Source: an uncultured Alphaproteobacteria bacterium (lineage in GTDB: Bacteria; Pseudomonadota; Alphaproteobacteria; CAAHEQ01; UBA3637). From it: 64,000 bases of DNA. A model generated the notes under the pieces. That model saw only the letters and a program-made list of their open reading frames with translations. It was not told where the DNA came from and did no database searches. The position numbers were made by a program, and so were the translations under genes. Location of the stretch: NCBI GenBank assembly GCA_934202735.1, contig CAKPYH010000005.1, positions 1 through 64,000 on the forward strand, given 5' to 3'. This document shows positions 1 to 7,948 of the stretch, in pieces (within the stretch, counting starts at the first letter, position 1; each line of letters begins with the position of its first letter).

Positions 1-539
1 TGATTGGCTCTTAACATAATACGCCGCTAAACACCCCAACATCTATCACCACTACTTTTTATGTGCCCCTATCCCCTATGGAAAACAAAGACAATCCTTT
101 GTCCGCCAGCTGAAATCTAGGTGAATTTGAACAAAGGTAATAGAGAAAAACCAAAAAAAGACAATGGGTGGGATAGTTTCTAACATTCACACCATTTTTT
201 TACCATTTGGTGTACCTCCGGATACACCCCCTTGTCATCTTCGGGCCCCGCCGGAGTTTCTCCCTCTTTGTCATCTTCGGACTTGACCCGGAGATCCAGG
301 AAACATAAGGACTTCATTCTTTATGGATTCCCATTTTCATGGGAATGACAAAATATAGATGTTTCCGGTATTTTGGATTATGTGTTGCGCTTACCCACTC
401 ACTTTGTTCGGGGCCGCCTGTCGGCGTTGCCTTCGGCCCCCGCTTCTGCGGCTAAAATAGTTTGAAGACAATACTTAAAAGAGAAACAAAAACGACAATA
501 AAAAACACGTGAAACAAGCAAGCGGTAAAATGTTCAAAT
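1..539. other. Noncoding stretch, left edge
   Basis: No convincing gene is visible in the first 539 bases. The first 230 bases carry no recognisable structure; the remainder is filled by an interspersed repeat, listed separately. The gene on the right ends here on the minus strand, so this is the region downstream of its stop codon. Confidence 0.6.
232..453. repeat. Interspersed repeat cluster, copy A
   Basis: This block is built from short modules found again at 1791-2056, 2094-2245 and, as a fragment, at 54836-54905. The modules are a TGTCATCTTCGG head, a GACCCGGAGATCCAGG segment, a palindrome ATTCCC-N8-GGGAAT at 327-346, a segment around GGATTATGTGTTGCGC, and a tail rich in GGGGCCGCC and CTTCGGCCCC. 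The palindrome has the layout of the Neisseria dRS3 core. It has no coding potential of its own. Confidence 0.8.
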
Positions 540-1673
540 TTAACGGCCTTGTCGGTCGGGTCTGTAAAGCAGGGAGGTTGTCTCGGTTTGAATGAGGCTA
601 GGCCGTTGCGGGTGCGCTGCGGCCCGCAAGCGTTGAGACAACGTTTTGCCGGGTCTTGATTCTACCGGAGTGTGCTCCGTCCGTGTCAGGTCGCCCAAAT
701 GTGTATTGAGTTGTTGGAAAAAAGCGTCATCCAATGTTTTGCCTTGGCTTAAATAGGTCTTTAACATCGGAAAAAGCGTCTGCCCTAACCGATCGGCTTC
801 CGGAAAGCCGGTATAAAATGTGCGATCCGGGCCGATGGTTTGGCCGTTCAGTTCGTCTATGCGAGCACTCACGGCCGATGCCAGGCCTTCGTGTAAAGCA
901 TGTAAAGCCCGCCCCCGGCCGGCGACGGGATCCGTTTGTCCGGCTTGTCGGGCAAAATGGGCCGACAGGGTATCCATAAAATGTTTCATGGCCGGGTGTG
1001 TCCCAGATTTTATATCTGTCATCAGGGGCGAATTATCTAACATCCAATGGCAAGATTCATGGTACAAGGTACTGCTTTTGCGTTTTAACAGCAAAGTGCC
1101 GGTATGATACTTATCGGTCGGTTCATCTTGCGTCAGGGAGTACGCAATCCGAACACCGGCCGGACCGATAGATTCACCATCCTTGTCCTTGGCCCCCGGA
1201 AACGGCATGATTGTATAAGGTATAGTTGCCCCCTGTAAATTGAAAAAGCGACTTAAACCGGTGAGCAAAGCAGCTTTGGCGGGCGTGGCGGTATCTTGTG
1301 TTAAAAAAGCTTGAATCTTGCGGGTTTCATCGGCCCCGGACCGGGTACACGCTTGATAGGCCTGAAAGCCACGGGTCAAGGCCGGTGTCAATGTGGCCGC
1401 GTCTTTTGGAAAGCTTTTTTGAACGGCGGCTAAAAAATCGGAAATGTGTTGCAATTCACCGGTATAAGTACGCGCCAGTAAAGATTGATACTTTTTGAAA
1501 ATGTCTGCTTTATCGGTTAAGGTGGCTTGACGCAAGGCAAAAATATCGGGATTTTGAAAGCCTTTCAGGATATCATCGGAAACCTGGGGGAACAACCCTG
1601 TTCCACACCACAAGTGGCAAAATCCAACCAAAGGGTTATCGGTATAGTGCAAAGCAACATTCGGGGTGCTCAT
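540..1673 (-). CDS. Putative zincin-like metallopeptidase, family unknown
   Basis: The 377-residue protein has no obvious signal peptide or membrane segment. It carries HESCH at residues 205-209, which fits the zinc-binding HExxH motif, and a second HEG at 261-263 inside a helix-like stretch that could supply the third ligand of a gluzincin. It belongs to no family I recognise; the function is inferred from the motif alone. The ATG at 1671-1673 follows a strong AGGAGG on the minus strand. The gene stands alone between two repeat clusters. A non-enzymatic protein with a chance HExxH remains possible. Confidence 0.6.
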   Translation of the reverse strand: MSTPNVALHYTDNPLVGFCHLWCGTGLFPQVSDDILKGFQNPDIFALRQATLTDKADIFKKYQSLLARTYTGELQHISDFLAAVQKSFPKDAATLTPALTRGFQAYQACTRSGADETRKIQAFLTQDTATPAKAALLTGLSRFFNLQGATIPYTIMPFPGAKDKDGESIGPAGVRIAYSLTQDEPTDKYHTGTLLLKRKSSTLYHESCHWMLDNSPLMTDIKSGTHPAMKHFMDTLSAHFARQAGQTDPVAGRGRALHALHEGLASAVSARIDELNGQTIGPDRTFYTGFPEADRLGQTLFPMLKTYLSQGKTLDDAFFQQLNTHLGDLTRTEHTPVESRPGKTLSQRLRAAAHPQRPSLIQTETTSLLYRPDRQGR

Positions 1674-1790
1674 GAGGCCTCCTTACTTTTAAGTATATCA
1701 TGGATGGTGTGTCTTGTCAAGTTTCCCCTTGTGTTTGGATATGACAGGTGGGTGTGTGGTTTTACGGCTTGTTCTGGGTATTGCTCTTTC

Positions 1791-2056
1791 TCTGTCATCT
1801 TCGGGTCCGTCGGAGTTTCTCTCCCTTTGTCATCTTCGGGCCTTTTTTTAATTGTCATCTTCGGGCTTGACCCGGAGATCCAAGGGAGAGAAGCCCTTAT
1901 AATCCTGCGGGTCCCGGCATTTTGGATTCCCGTTTTCACGGGAATGACAACATATAGATGTTTCCAACATTTTGGATTATGCGCTGCGCTTACCCACTCA
2001 CTTTGTTCGGGGCCGCCTGTCGGCGTTGCCTTCGGCCCCGCTTTCGCGGGAATGAC
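1791..2056. repeat. Interspersed repeat cluster, copy B
   Basis: This is a longer and partly reiterated version of cluster A: three TCATCTTCGGG heads, a GACCCGGAGATCC segment, a dRS3-like palindrome at 1926-1945, then the GGATTATGCGCTGCGC segment and the GGGGCCGCC-rich tail ending in another GCTTTCGCGGGAATGAC half. Open frames crossing it on both strands translate repeat DNA and are not genes. With copy C it fills the 726-base gap between the genes at 1673 and 2400. Confidence 0.8.
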
Positions 2057-2093
2057 AAAAGCGAAAAAGCGAGAATGACAACGGGTGGTAGAC

Positions 2094-2245
2094 TTGTCAT
2101 CTTCGGGCTTGACCCGAAGATCCAGGAAATGCAAGGACTTCATTTATCCTGGATTCCCGCTTTCGCGGGAATGACAACATATAGATGTTTCCGGCATTTT
2201 GGATTATGCGCTGCGCTTACCCACTCTTTGTTCGGGGCCGGTTGT
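2094..2245. repeat. Interspersed repeat cluster, copy C
   Basis: The same modules in the same order as copies A and B, with the dRS3-like palindrome ATTCCCGCTTTCGCGGGAAT at 2153-2172. The tail is shortened to GTTCGGGGCCGG. The three copies close together suggest local duplication or repeated insertion. Confidence 0.8.
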
Positions 2246-2399
2246 TTTTCATCTAATATATTGAAATAAATGATTTTATTTGTTCTTTTGCTCGGTTTTC
2301 TGGTCCTTTGAAAATACCTGAATTTGGGTATTGCAAAAAACCATGGTTTATGGTACACTCCGGCCCAAAGAGAAAACTCAACCAAGAAGGAAAAGCGAA

Positions 2400-3719
2400 A
2401 TGAGAGAACTTGAATCTGGTCGCAGTATGGTAGAAATGTTGGGGGTCTTGGCCATTATGGGTATTTTGTCCATTGGAGGGATTGCCGGCTATACATACGC
2501 CATGAACAAACTGCGGGCCAACAATACGATCACGTATGTGAACATGTTGGCGATTGCGGGCAGCCAACAGGCCGCTTTGGGACGGGACGAGTTGACATTG
2601 GGGGAGTTCCCCGCCCAAACCGCCGATGGCTATGACGCAGATATTTATCGCCTGACCGATGAACCACGCTATTTTGATATTGATATTGCAGGTGTTCCCC
2701 GGGCTGTGTGTACCAATATCTTGGCCTTGACGACACATTGGCGGGGGTTGGATAGTGTTTGGGTCAATGATAACCAAACGACCTGTGAACAAGATGAGAA
2801 CTTGATGAGTTTTATTTTTTCGGAGACGCTGGGATCAGATGAGAACGGCGGGTCGCGGTGTACGCAAGATTCGGAATGTTCGGGATGTCAGACGTGTGTA
2901 CGCGGATTTTGTACCGATACCGATGCCGCATGTTCGGGGAATACGCCCTATTGTGTCAACGGTACCTGTCAAGGTTGTCATGCCGGTGAGTTTCAAGACA
3001 CCAAAGGAAAATGCCATGCCTGCGGCGGGGATAATGTGGTTGAACATGTGGACCAATCTGAGTGTACTAAATGTCAAGGACAACGGTTTTATTACCACGC
3101 TTATCAGCGATGTATCCCTTGCTCAGATAGGGGTGTATGGTATTTTGGGGCTGATCCCACTTCCTGTCAAGCCTGTGAAAACAGATATTACAGACCGTCG
3201 AATCCTGCAGAAGGACGAGGGACATGTCCTTATTGTGATGGAAACATCGTTTTAGATGACACCGGTCAACAACTTTGTCAGCGACCGTGCCCGGCCGGTC
3301 AGGTGTGGAGTAAGAGCGGGTGTGTCTCATGTGATGATTCTGCAGTATTTTTGGACCATACTTATGATCAATCCTGCCTGGAACAATGCGCCGGCATTCG
3401 GATACCTCGCAGCGGTATGTGTATTCGTTGTGATAATTTGAATCATATCGTGGCTACAAAAGAAGTATGTGAAACATGTCCCAAAAGATATGCCGATGGG
3501 TCATTGTGCATATACTGTCCGACTCACATTGTTGTTGATGCCAACGGAAATAGAACATGTCCGCATGAGGCTTGCGGTGAAAATGAAGTGTGGAGTACCG
3601 CCGGTTGCCAGCCTTGTGATACACCAAATGACCTGTATGATGCCGATTATAATGATTGCATGGCCTGCGGGAACCGAAGATATAGCAGTAGAACCTGCAT
3701 ATTGCAGACGGGGCATTAG
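2400..3719 (+). CDS. Type IV prepilin-like protein with long cysteine-rich tail
   Basis: The ATG at 2400 follows AAGAAGGA; a start 23 codons upstream lacks a site. The 439-residue product begins MRELESG-RSMVE, a class III prepilin leader with Gly before the cleavage point and Glu at +5, followed by a hydrophobic helix. A pilin-like globular segment runs to about residue 140. The rest, about 300 residues, is packed with Cys in CxxC and CxxCxxG spacings and looks like tandem growth-factor-receptor-type modules. Such proteins are normally processed by a prepilin peptidase and assembled or displayed outside the inner membrane. Many disulfides are expected. No pilus assembly genes lie nearby. The exact role, adhesion or substrate binding, is unknown. 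Confidence 0.75.
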   Translation: MRELESGRSMVEMLGVLAIMGILSIGGIAGYTYAMNKLRANNTITYVNMLAIAGSQQAALGRDELTLGEFPAQTADGYDADIYRLTDEPRYFDIDIAGVPRAVCTNILALTTHWRGLDSVWVNDNQTTCEQDENLMSFIFSETLGSDENGGSRCTQDSECSGCQTCVRGFCTDTDAACSGNTPYCVNGTCQGCHAGEFQDTKGKCHACGGDNVVEHVDQSECTKCQGQRFYYHAYQRCIPCSDRGVWYFGADPTSCQACENRYYRPSNPAEGRGTCPYCDGNIVLDDTGQQLCQRPCPAGQVWSKSGCVSCDDSAVFLDHTYDQSCLEQCAGIRIPRSGMCIRCDNLNHIVATKEVCETCPKRYADGSLCIYCPTHIVVDANGNRTCPHEACGENEVWSTAGCQPCDTPNDLYDADYNDCMACGNRRYSSRTCILQTGH

Positions 3720-3766
3720 CAAAGCCCAAAGCAGGTGTAAGCAACCGAAACGTATTGTCAGGAAAG

Positions 3767-3857
3767 TGGCGGACAGGGCGAGATTCGAACTCGCGTTGGG
3801 CTTTAGACCCAAACACACTTTCCAGGCGTGCGCCTTCAACCACTCGGCCACCTGTCC
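3767..3857 (-). tRNA. tRNA-Ser (anticodon GGA)
   Basis: The minus strand gives a 91-nt class II tRNA with a GGACAG/CTGTCC acceptor stem, anticodon loop CTGGAAA with GGA, a long variable arm, a GTTCGAATC T-loop and an encoded 3' CCA. It lies between the prepilin gene and divK, opposite to both. Confidence 0.95.
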
Positions 3858-3976
3858 AAAACGTTTCCCTTATACACTTCTTTTTTGAAAAAATCAAGTT
3901 TTTTCTTTTGCTTTTTTCTTTTTGCTTGCTTTTTATTTTATTTTGCCGCAATATAACGGGTATCAAGGAGTGCAAA

Positions 3977-4345
3977 ATGGCAAAAATCGTCATCGTTGAA
4001 GATAATGAATTGAACATGCGGTTGTTCTCGGACCTGCTTAAAACCAAGGGGTATCAGGTGATTGAATGCACCGAGGGGAAAAAAGCCCTGACCGTGATCA
4101 AAAAACACAAGCCTGATGTGGTCTTGATGGATATACAAATGCCGGAAGTAGACGGATTGACCGTTACCCGCATGGTCCGTGAAACACCGGCGGTGGCGCA
4201 TACCAAGATTATTGCCGTAACGGCTTTTGCCATGACCGGAGATGCCGAACGCATTTTGAAACAAGGGTGTAATGCCTATATTGCCAAGCCGATCTCTATT
4301 CCGACTTTTTTCAAAACGGTAGATGAGGTCTTGAACACACCATGA
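3977..4345 (+). CDS. divK: DivK-like single-domain response regulator
   Basis: The 122-residue protein is a bare receiver domain. Acidic residues E8 and D9, phospho-acceptor D52 in VVLMD, T82 in AVTAFAM and K104 in AKP are all present. The VEDNELNM start and AVTAFAM-GD segment match DivK, the alphaproteobacterial cell-cycle regulator that is phosphorylated and dephosphorylated by DivJ/PleC-type kinases and controls DivL-CckA signalling. An upstream in-frame ATG at 3755 would run through the tRNA and is rejected; ATG 3977 follows AAGGAG. Its stop overlaps the next start as ATGA, so it is translationally coupled to the succinyl-CoA-ligase-like pair. That neighbour is unusual for divK. Confidence 0.88.
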   Translation: MAKIVIVEDNELNMRLFSDLLKTKGYQVIECTEGKKALTVIKKHKPDVVLMDIQMPEVDGLTVTRMVRETPAVAHTKIIAVTAFAMTGDAERILKQGCNAYIAKPISIPTFFKTVDEVLNTP

Positions 4346-5490
4346 TGATTCGTGAATATCAGGTCAAACGCTTGTTCGGAAAGCAGGGGGTCCCGTTGCT
4401 GAAAGGTGAAGTGGCTTATACGCCTGCCGAAGCACAAGCTGCTGCCGAACGTATCGGTGGAACGGCGTGGGTGGTCAAAGCACAAGTGCCCGCCGAGGAC
4501 CGCAGTCGGTCGTATTTCGCAGGGCAGGCAACAGACGGTCTTACGGGTATTTGTTGGGCCAATACGACTCAGGGTGTGGCCGACTTGGCCGAGCAAATGT
4601 TAGACAAACGGCTGATCACACCCCATAATCCGGACGGGTATGTGGTCAAGCGTGTCTATGTGGAAGAAGCATGCTTGGGGCAGGCCGAATATCGCCTGTC
4701 TTTACGGACAGATTTTACGACTCAACAGGTGTTGCTGTGTGTGTGTTCGGCCGGCAATATCATGTATCAGTATCAGGTCCCTGAAGCAAAATTGACGGCT
4801 TCATTGATTAAAAAAGTGATTCAAAATATGCCCTTGAAAGGGAATCGGGTCAAAGAAATGCGGGCTTTGTTGCATCACCTGTCGTCCCTGTTTTCTTTGT
4901 ATCAGGCCGTTGCGGTTGAGTTTGATCCCGTCTGGGAAACGGCAAACGGTTTTGTGGTTTTGGACGGGCGGATTATTTTTGATGATGACACGTTGTTTCG
5001 GCAACCCGATATTGCCCCCTTGTACGAAACCGACCAAAAACAACAGGAAATTGTCCGCCAAAATCAATTCCGATATGAACAGATGAAAGGCAATATCGCG
5101 TGCTTGGTCAATGGTATCGGGCTCAGCCAGGCAACTGTGGATTTAATCCGCCAAAACGGGGGACAGGTGGCGTGCCTGTTGGATGTAGGAACCGAACCGT
5201 CCCGAGATTCGGTGGCACGGGCGTTGAAATTAGCCTTGTCCGATCCGAATGCTGACGGGATTTTGGTCAACATCTTTGGCGGGGTTACGCGGTGTGATAT
5301 TATTGTGCAAGGGTTGTTGGCAACGGCGGGTGAAATTTTGGCCGGCTTGCCGGTTGTGGTGCGCATGGACGGTACGAATGCCCATATCGGTCGGCGGTTG
5401 CTGTTTGAATCGCGTCTTCCGTTTACGGTGGTCAAGGGCTTGTCCGAGGCTGTGTCCGAAATTATTCGTCAAGTCAAGGAGACATCGTAA
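4342..5490 (+). CDS. Degenerate succinyl-CoA ligase beta subunit (SucC-like)
   Basis: The 382-residue protein aligns along its whole length with SucC: an EYQ.K.LF start, ATP-grasp region, then a CoA-ligase domain with GNIACLVNG.GL, LDVG and VNIFGG..RCD. In active SucC the nucleotide-binding loop is GGRGKAGG; here residues 50-61 read PAEDRSRSYFAG. The metal site EINP is EFDP (193-196), although LDG (207-209) remains. The glycine loop after DVG is TEPSRD instead of GGGAT. These changes argue against normal ATP-dependent succinyl-CoA synthesis; this is inference from known SucCD residues. The start overlaps divK by 4 bases, and the stop overlaps the sucD-like start as TAATG. Confidence 0.85.
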   Translation: MMIREYQVKRLFGKQGVPLLKGEVAYTPAEAQAAAERIGGTAWVVKAQVPAEDRSRSYFAGQATDGLTGICWANTTQGVADLAEQMLDKRLITPHNPDGYVVKRVYVEEACLGQAEYRLSLRTDFTTQQVLLCVCSAGNIMYQYQVPEAKLTASLIKKVIQNMPLKGNRVKEMRALLHHLSSLFSLYQAVAVEFDPVWETANGFVVLDGRIIFDDDTLFRQPDIAPLYETDQKQQEIVRQNQFRYEQMKGNIACLVNGIGLSQATVDLIRQNGGQVACLLDVGTEPSRDSVARALKLALSDPNADGILVNIFGGVTRCDIIVQGLLATAGEILAGLPVVVRMDGTNAHIGRRLLFESRLPFTVVKGLSEAVSEIIRQVKETS

Positions 5491-6419
5491 TGTTTAAGTT
5501 GCCGACCCGTAAAACGCCGATTTTATGTCAGGGGATTACAACCGAAATGGGCCTGATCCACACCGAACAGGCCATTGCGTACGGCAGTCATATTGTCGCG
5601 GGGACCAGTCGGGATAAAAGTGTCCGTTGTTATCAGGATATTCCGGTATTTCAAACGGTGCGTGAAGCGGTCCGGAAAACCAAACCGGCCGTCAGTGTAA
5701 TTTTTGCCACACCGGCCCGGGCTTTGGCGGAAGTGGAAGAAGCCGTGAAAGCCAAAATCCCCATGATTGTTTGTACGACCGAACACGTGCCTTTGCACGA
5801 CATGTTGAAAATGGTATCCTTGACGCGGGATAAAGGGATTACCTTTATCGGACCGTCTTCTACGGGTATTGTGCGTACGGGGGAGTGCCTGGTGGGCAGT
5901 TTGCCGGCGCACTTGTTCCCCAAAGGCCGGATCGGTATTATCGGGCGATCCAGTTCTCTGGTCTATGAGGCTGTTCAACAACTGGCCGAAGAAGGGCTGG
6001 GGGTATCTACCTGTGTGTCTTTGGGGGCGGCCATGTGGACGGGGTTGGATTTTGTGCCGGTATGGGAAGCGTTGACCGCAGACAAGAAAACCGATGTCGT
6101 GTTGGTGGTGGGACAAAAAACCGGTGAGGCGGAATTGGATTTAGCTATGGCCTATCGTCAGGCCAAACATCGCAAGCCGTTGATTGTTTATATTCCCGAT
6201 CAGACAACGGCCGACAATATGCCCCGATCATTTTCCAAGATTCCTTTTGTACAACCGGCCGATGTTTTACATGATAAACGGGTGGCTTTGGAAAAAGCCG
6301 GTGCCGTTTGGGTGGAACGGGTTTCGGAATTGGGACGGACGGTGGCGGTGGCTTTGACACAGCATCCGAAACGCCGGGTTCGGGTGTCGGATAAAGGGGA
6401 TATTCCGGCCGAAAAATGA
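5490..6419 (+). CDS. Degenerate succinyl-CoA ligase alpha subunit (SucD-like)
   Basis: The 309-residue protein has the SucD plan: CoA-binding Rossmann domain with QAIAYG and PVF.TVREAV, a GPSSTGIVRTGEC segment matching GPNCPGVITPGEC, then IGIIGRSSSL.YEA. The catalytic phosphohistidine region, GKRMGHAGA in E. coli (His246), is DNMPRSFSK here (residues 242-250), with no His. The partner Glu208 in GEIGG is Gln in GQKTG (208-212). The CoA segment also loses its Asn and Cys. Both halves of the phosphotransfer machinery are therefore missing. It may keep CoA or nucleotide binding as a regulatory or scaffold protein. Translationally coupled, with AAGGAG upstream of ATG 5490. Confidence 0.85.
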   Translation: MFKLPTRKTPILCQGITTEMGLIHTEQAIAYGSHIVAGTSRDKSVRCYQDIPVFQTVREAVRKTKPAVSVIFATPARALAEVEEAVKAKIPMIVCTTEHVPLHDMLKMVSLTRDKGITFIGPSSTGIVRTGECLVGSLPAHLFPKGRIGIIGRSSSLVYEAVQQLAEEGLGVSTCVSLGAAMWTGLDFVPVWEALTADKKTDVVLVVGQKTGEAELDLAMAYRQAKHRKPLIVYIPDQTTADNMPRSFSKIPFVQPADVLHDKRVALEKAGAVWVERVSELGRTVAVALTQHPKRRVRVSDKGDIPAEK

Positions 6420-6427
6420 AAAAAAGT

Positions 6428-6456
6428 TTTACTTTCTCTGAAAAACATGATATAAC
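6428..6456 (+). promoter_or_regulatory. Predicted promoter of the Sel1-repeat gene
   Basis: TTTACT, a 17-base spacer and TATAAC sit just behind the sucD-like stop codon and 27 bases ahead of the next start. This separates the Sel1 gene from the divK operon. Confidence 0.5.
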
Positions 6457-6483
6457 GGTAAGCAATGAAAGTGAGGTCTAACC

Positions 6484-7872
6484 ATGAAGTATAACCTGTC
6501 GGTGGCGGTGATGTTGTCTGTGATTTTGGCGGGCCCGGCGTTTGCCGGATTGAATGAAGCCGTCAATGCGTTTAACAAATCGGATTATCAAAACGCTTAT
6601 CCGGAGTTGTTGACGCTTTCCAACGAAGGCAATGCGGTGGCGGCTTATTACCTGGGACGCATGTATGCTGAAGGGTTGGGGGTAGATCAGGATAAGACCC
6701 AGGCCGTTCGGTATTTTGAACGGGCCGATAAAGGCTATAATTCCGATGCAACGGTGCGGTTGGGCTTGATGGCTATTAAAGGAGACGGCATTGCTCAAGA
6801 TGCGGATCTGGGTATGCAGTACCTGAAAAAAGCGGCCTATGCCGGTAACGAAAATGCATTGTACGAGTTAGGCAACCTGTATGAATCCGGTGATGGTGTG
6901 GAAAAGAATTACACGTATGCTTTCGGGTTTTATTATATGGGGGCCGTCAAGGGCGATCGGCGGGCTCAATTAAAAACGGCTCAGTATTATTTGGCCGGGC
7001 GCGGTATTCCTCAAGATTACAGTGCGGCCGTACGGTGGTACGTTCGGGCCGCTAATCAAGGCTATATCCCCGCACAACAGGAATGGGCGAATATCAGGGC
7101 GACACACGCGCGGTTGCGTAATCCGATGGATGCGTACTCGTGGTATAGTATTTTGGCGGCCTATAACTCTGATGAAGTGGGTCAGGCGGCCGCCGCTCGG
7201 CGTGATGCTATCGGCAGCGGATTCAAAAGTGATGTCATCTCGGCTCAACAGCGCAAGATTATGTCATGGCGACCGGTTTCGGCGGAAAACAGTGTTCCGC
7301 AACAGGAACGAGAAGGGATTATGCCGGTTATTCCGGGCTTTAATGATGATGCCACGACCCAACGGCGGTTAAAGGCCGGCACGTCTCTGTATCAGGATGG
7401 TACGGTGTACGGTATTACCGGGGCCATGATTGAAACGGCGTTGGCCGATAAAGATCGGACACCCTTGGAACAAGCGGTGGAACAGGCGGCTGCGGCCGGG
7501 CGTGCCGATGCGTATGCTTACTATGGCGATTTGTTGAAAAATCGGTTTGCGAATGATGCCGAAGCTTTTAAGTGGTATGAAAAAGGGGCCGAAGCCGATG
7601 ACGCGTATGCCCAATATCAGTTGGGGACCGCCTATTGTGAGGGGCGTGGCCATGCCTCGGATATCGGTTTGTGCTACGGTTGGTTGTTGACGGCCGTTAA
7701 ACATGCAGAAAATAACCTGATCTTTTCGGTTCAAAATGCGGTGAAAACCGTGGAAGGATCTGCCACGCCGGCCGAGTTGGAAAAGGGGCGTGCCTTTGCC
7801 GATGAACGGGTGAACAAAACGGCAGATAAAGAAAAGGACAAAAAGGCTCCGGGCTTGTTTAACTTGTTTTAG
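6484..7872 (+). CDS. Exported Sel1-like repeat protein
   Basis: The 462-residue protein starts with a clear signal peptide ending in GPAFA (about residue 20). At least five Sel1-like repeats follow between residues 30 and 200, each with the YYLGRMYAEG, YELGNLYESG or YYLAGRG type helix pair, and two more lie near residues 345-410. Sel1 repeats are alpha-solenoid protein-interaction modules; in Alphaproteobacteria such periplasmic proteins often act in envelope or exopolysaccharide signalling. No catalytic domain is visible. It has its own promoter and ends at a shared terminator with galE. Confidence 0.82.
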   Translation: MKYNLSVAVMLSVILAGPAFAGLNEAVNAFNKSDYQNAYPELLTLSNEGNAVAAYYLGRMYAEGLGVDQDKTQAVRYFERADKGYNSDATVRLGLMAIKGDGIAQDADLGMQYLKKAAYAGNENALYELGNLYESGDGVEKNYTYAFGFYYMGAVKGDRRAQLKTAQYYLAGRGIPQDYSAAVRWYVRAANQGYIPAQQEWANIRATHARLRNPMDAYSWYSILAAYNSDEVGQAAAARRDAIGSGFKSDVISAQQRKIMSWRPVSAENSVPQQEREGIMPVIPGFNDDATTQRRLKAGTSLYQDGTVYGITGAMIETALADKDRTPLEQAVEQAAAAGRADAYAYYGDLLKNRFANDAEAFKWYEKGAEADDAYAQYQLGTAYCEGRGHASDIGLCYGWLLTAVKHAENNLIFSVQNAVKTVEGSATPAELEKGRAFADERVNKTADKEKDKKAPGLFNLF

Positions 7873-7909
7873 GTTCAGGTCTGTTTAACGTGCGTGAAAC
7901 TGTGAAAGA

Positions 7910-7936
7910 AACACCCCCGCAAGTGTCGGGGGTGTT
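7910..7936. terminator. Bidirectional terminator between Sel1 gene and galE
   Basis: A 10-bp perfect stem AACACCCCCG / CGGGGGTGTT with a 7-base loop lies between the two converging stop codons. It can serve both strands. Confidence 0.8.
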
Positions 7937-7948
7937 GTTGTATCAAGG

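Noticed and set aside
1670..2143. Minus-strand frame of 157 codons
   Set aside because: It translates the interspersed repeat clusters and has no ribosome-binding site.
2253..2792. Minus-strand frame of 179 codons, and other frames antisense to the prepilin gene
   Set aside because: Shadows of the prepilin gene with no own start signals or homology.
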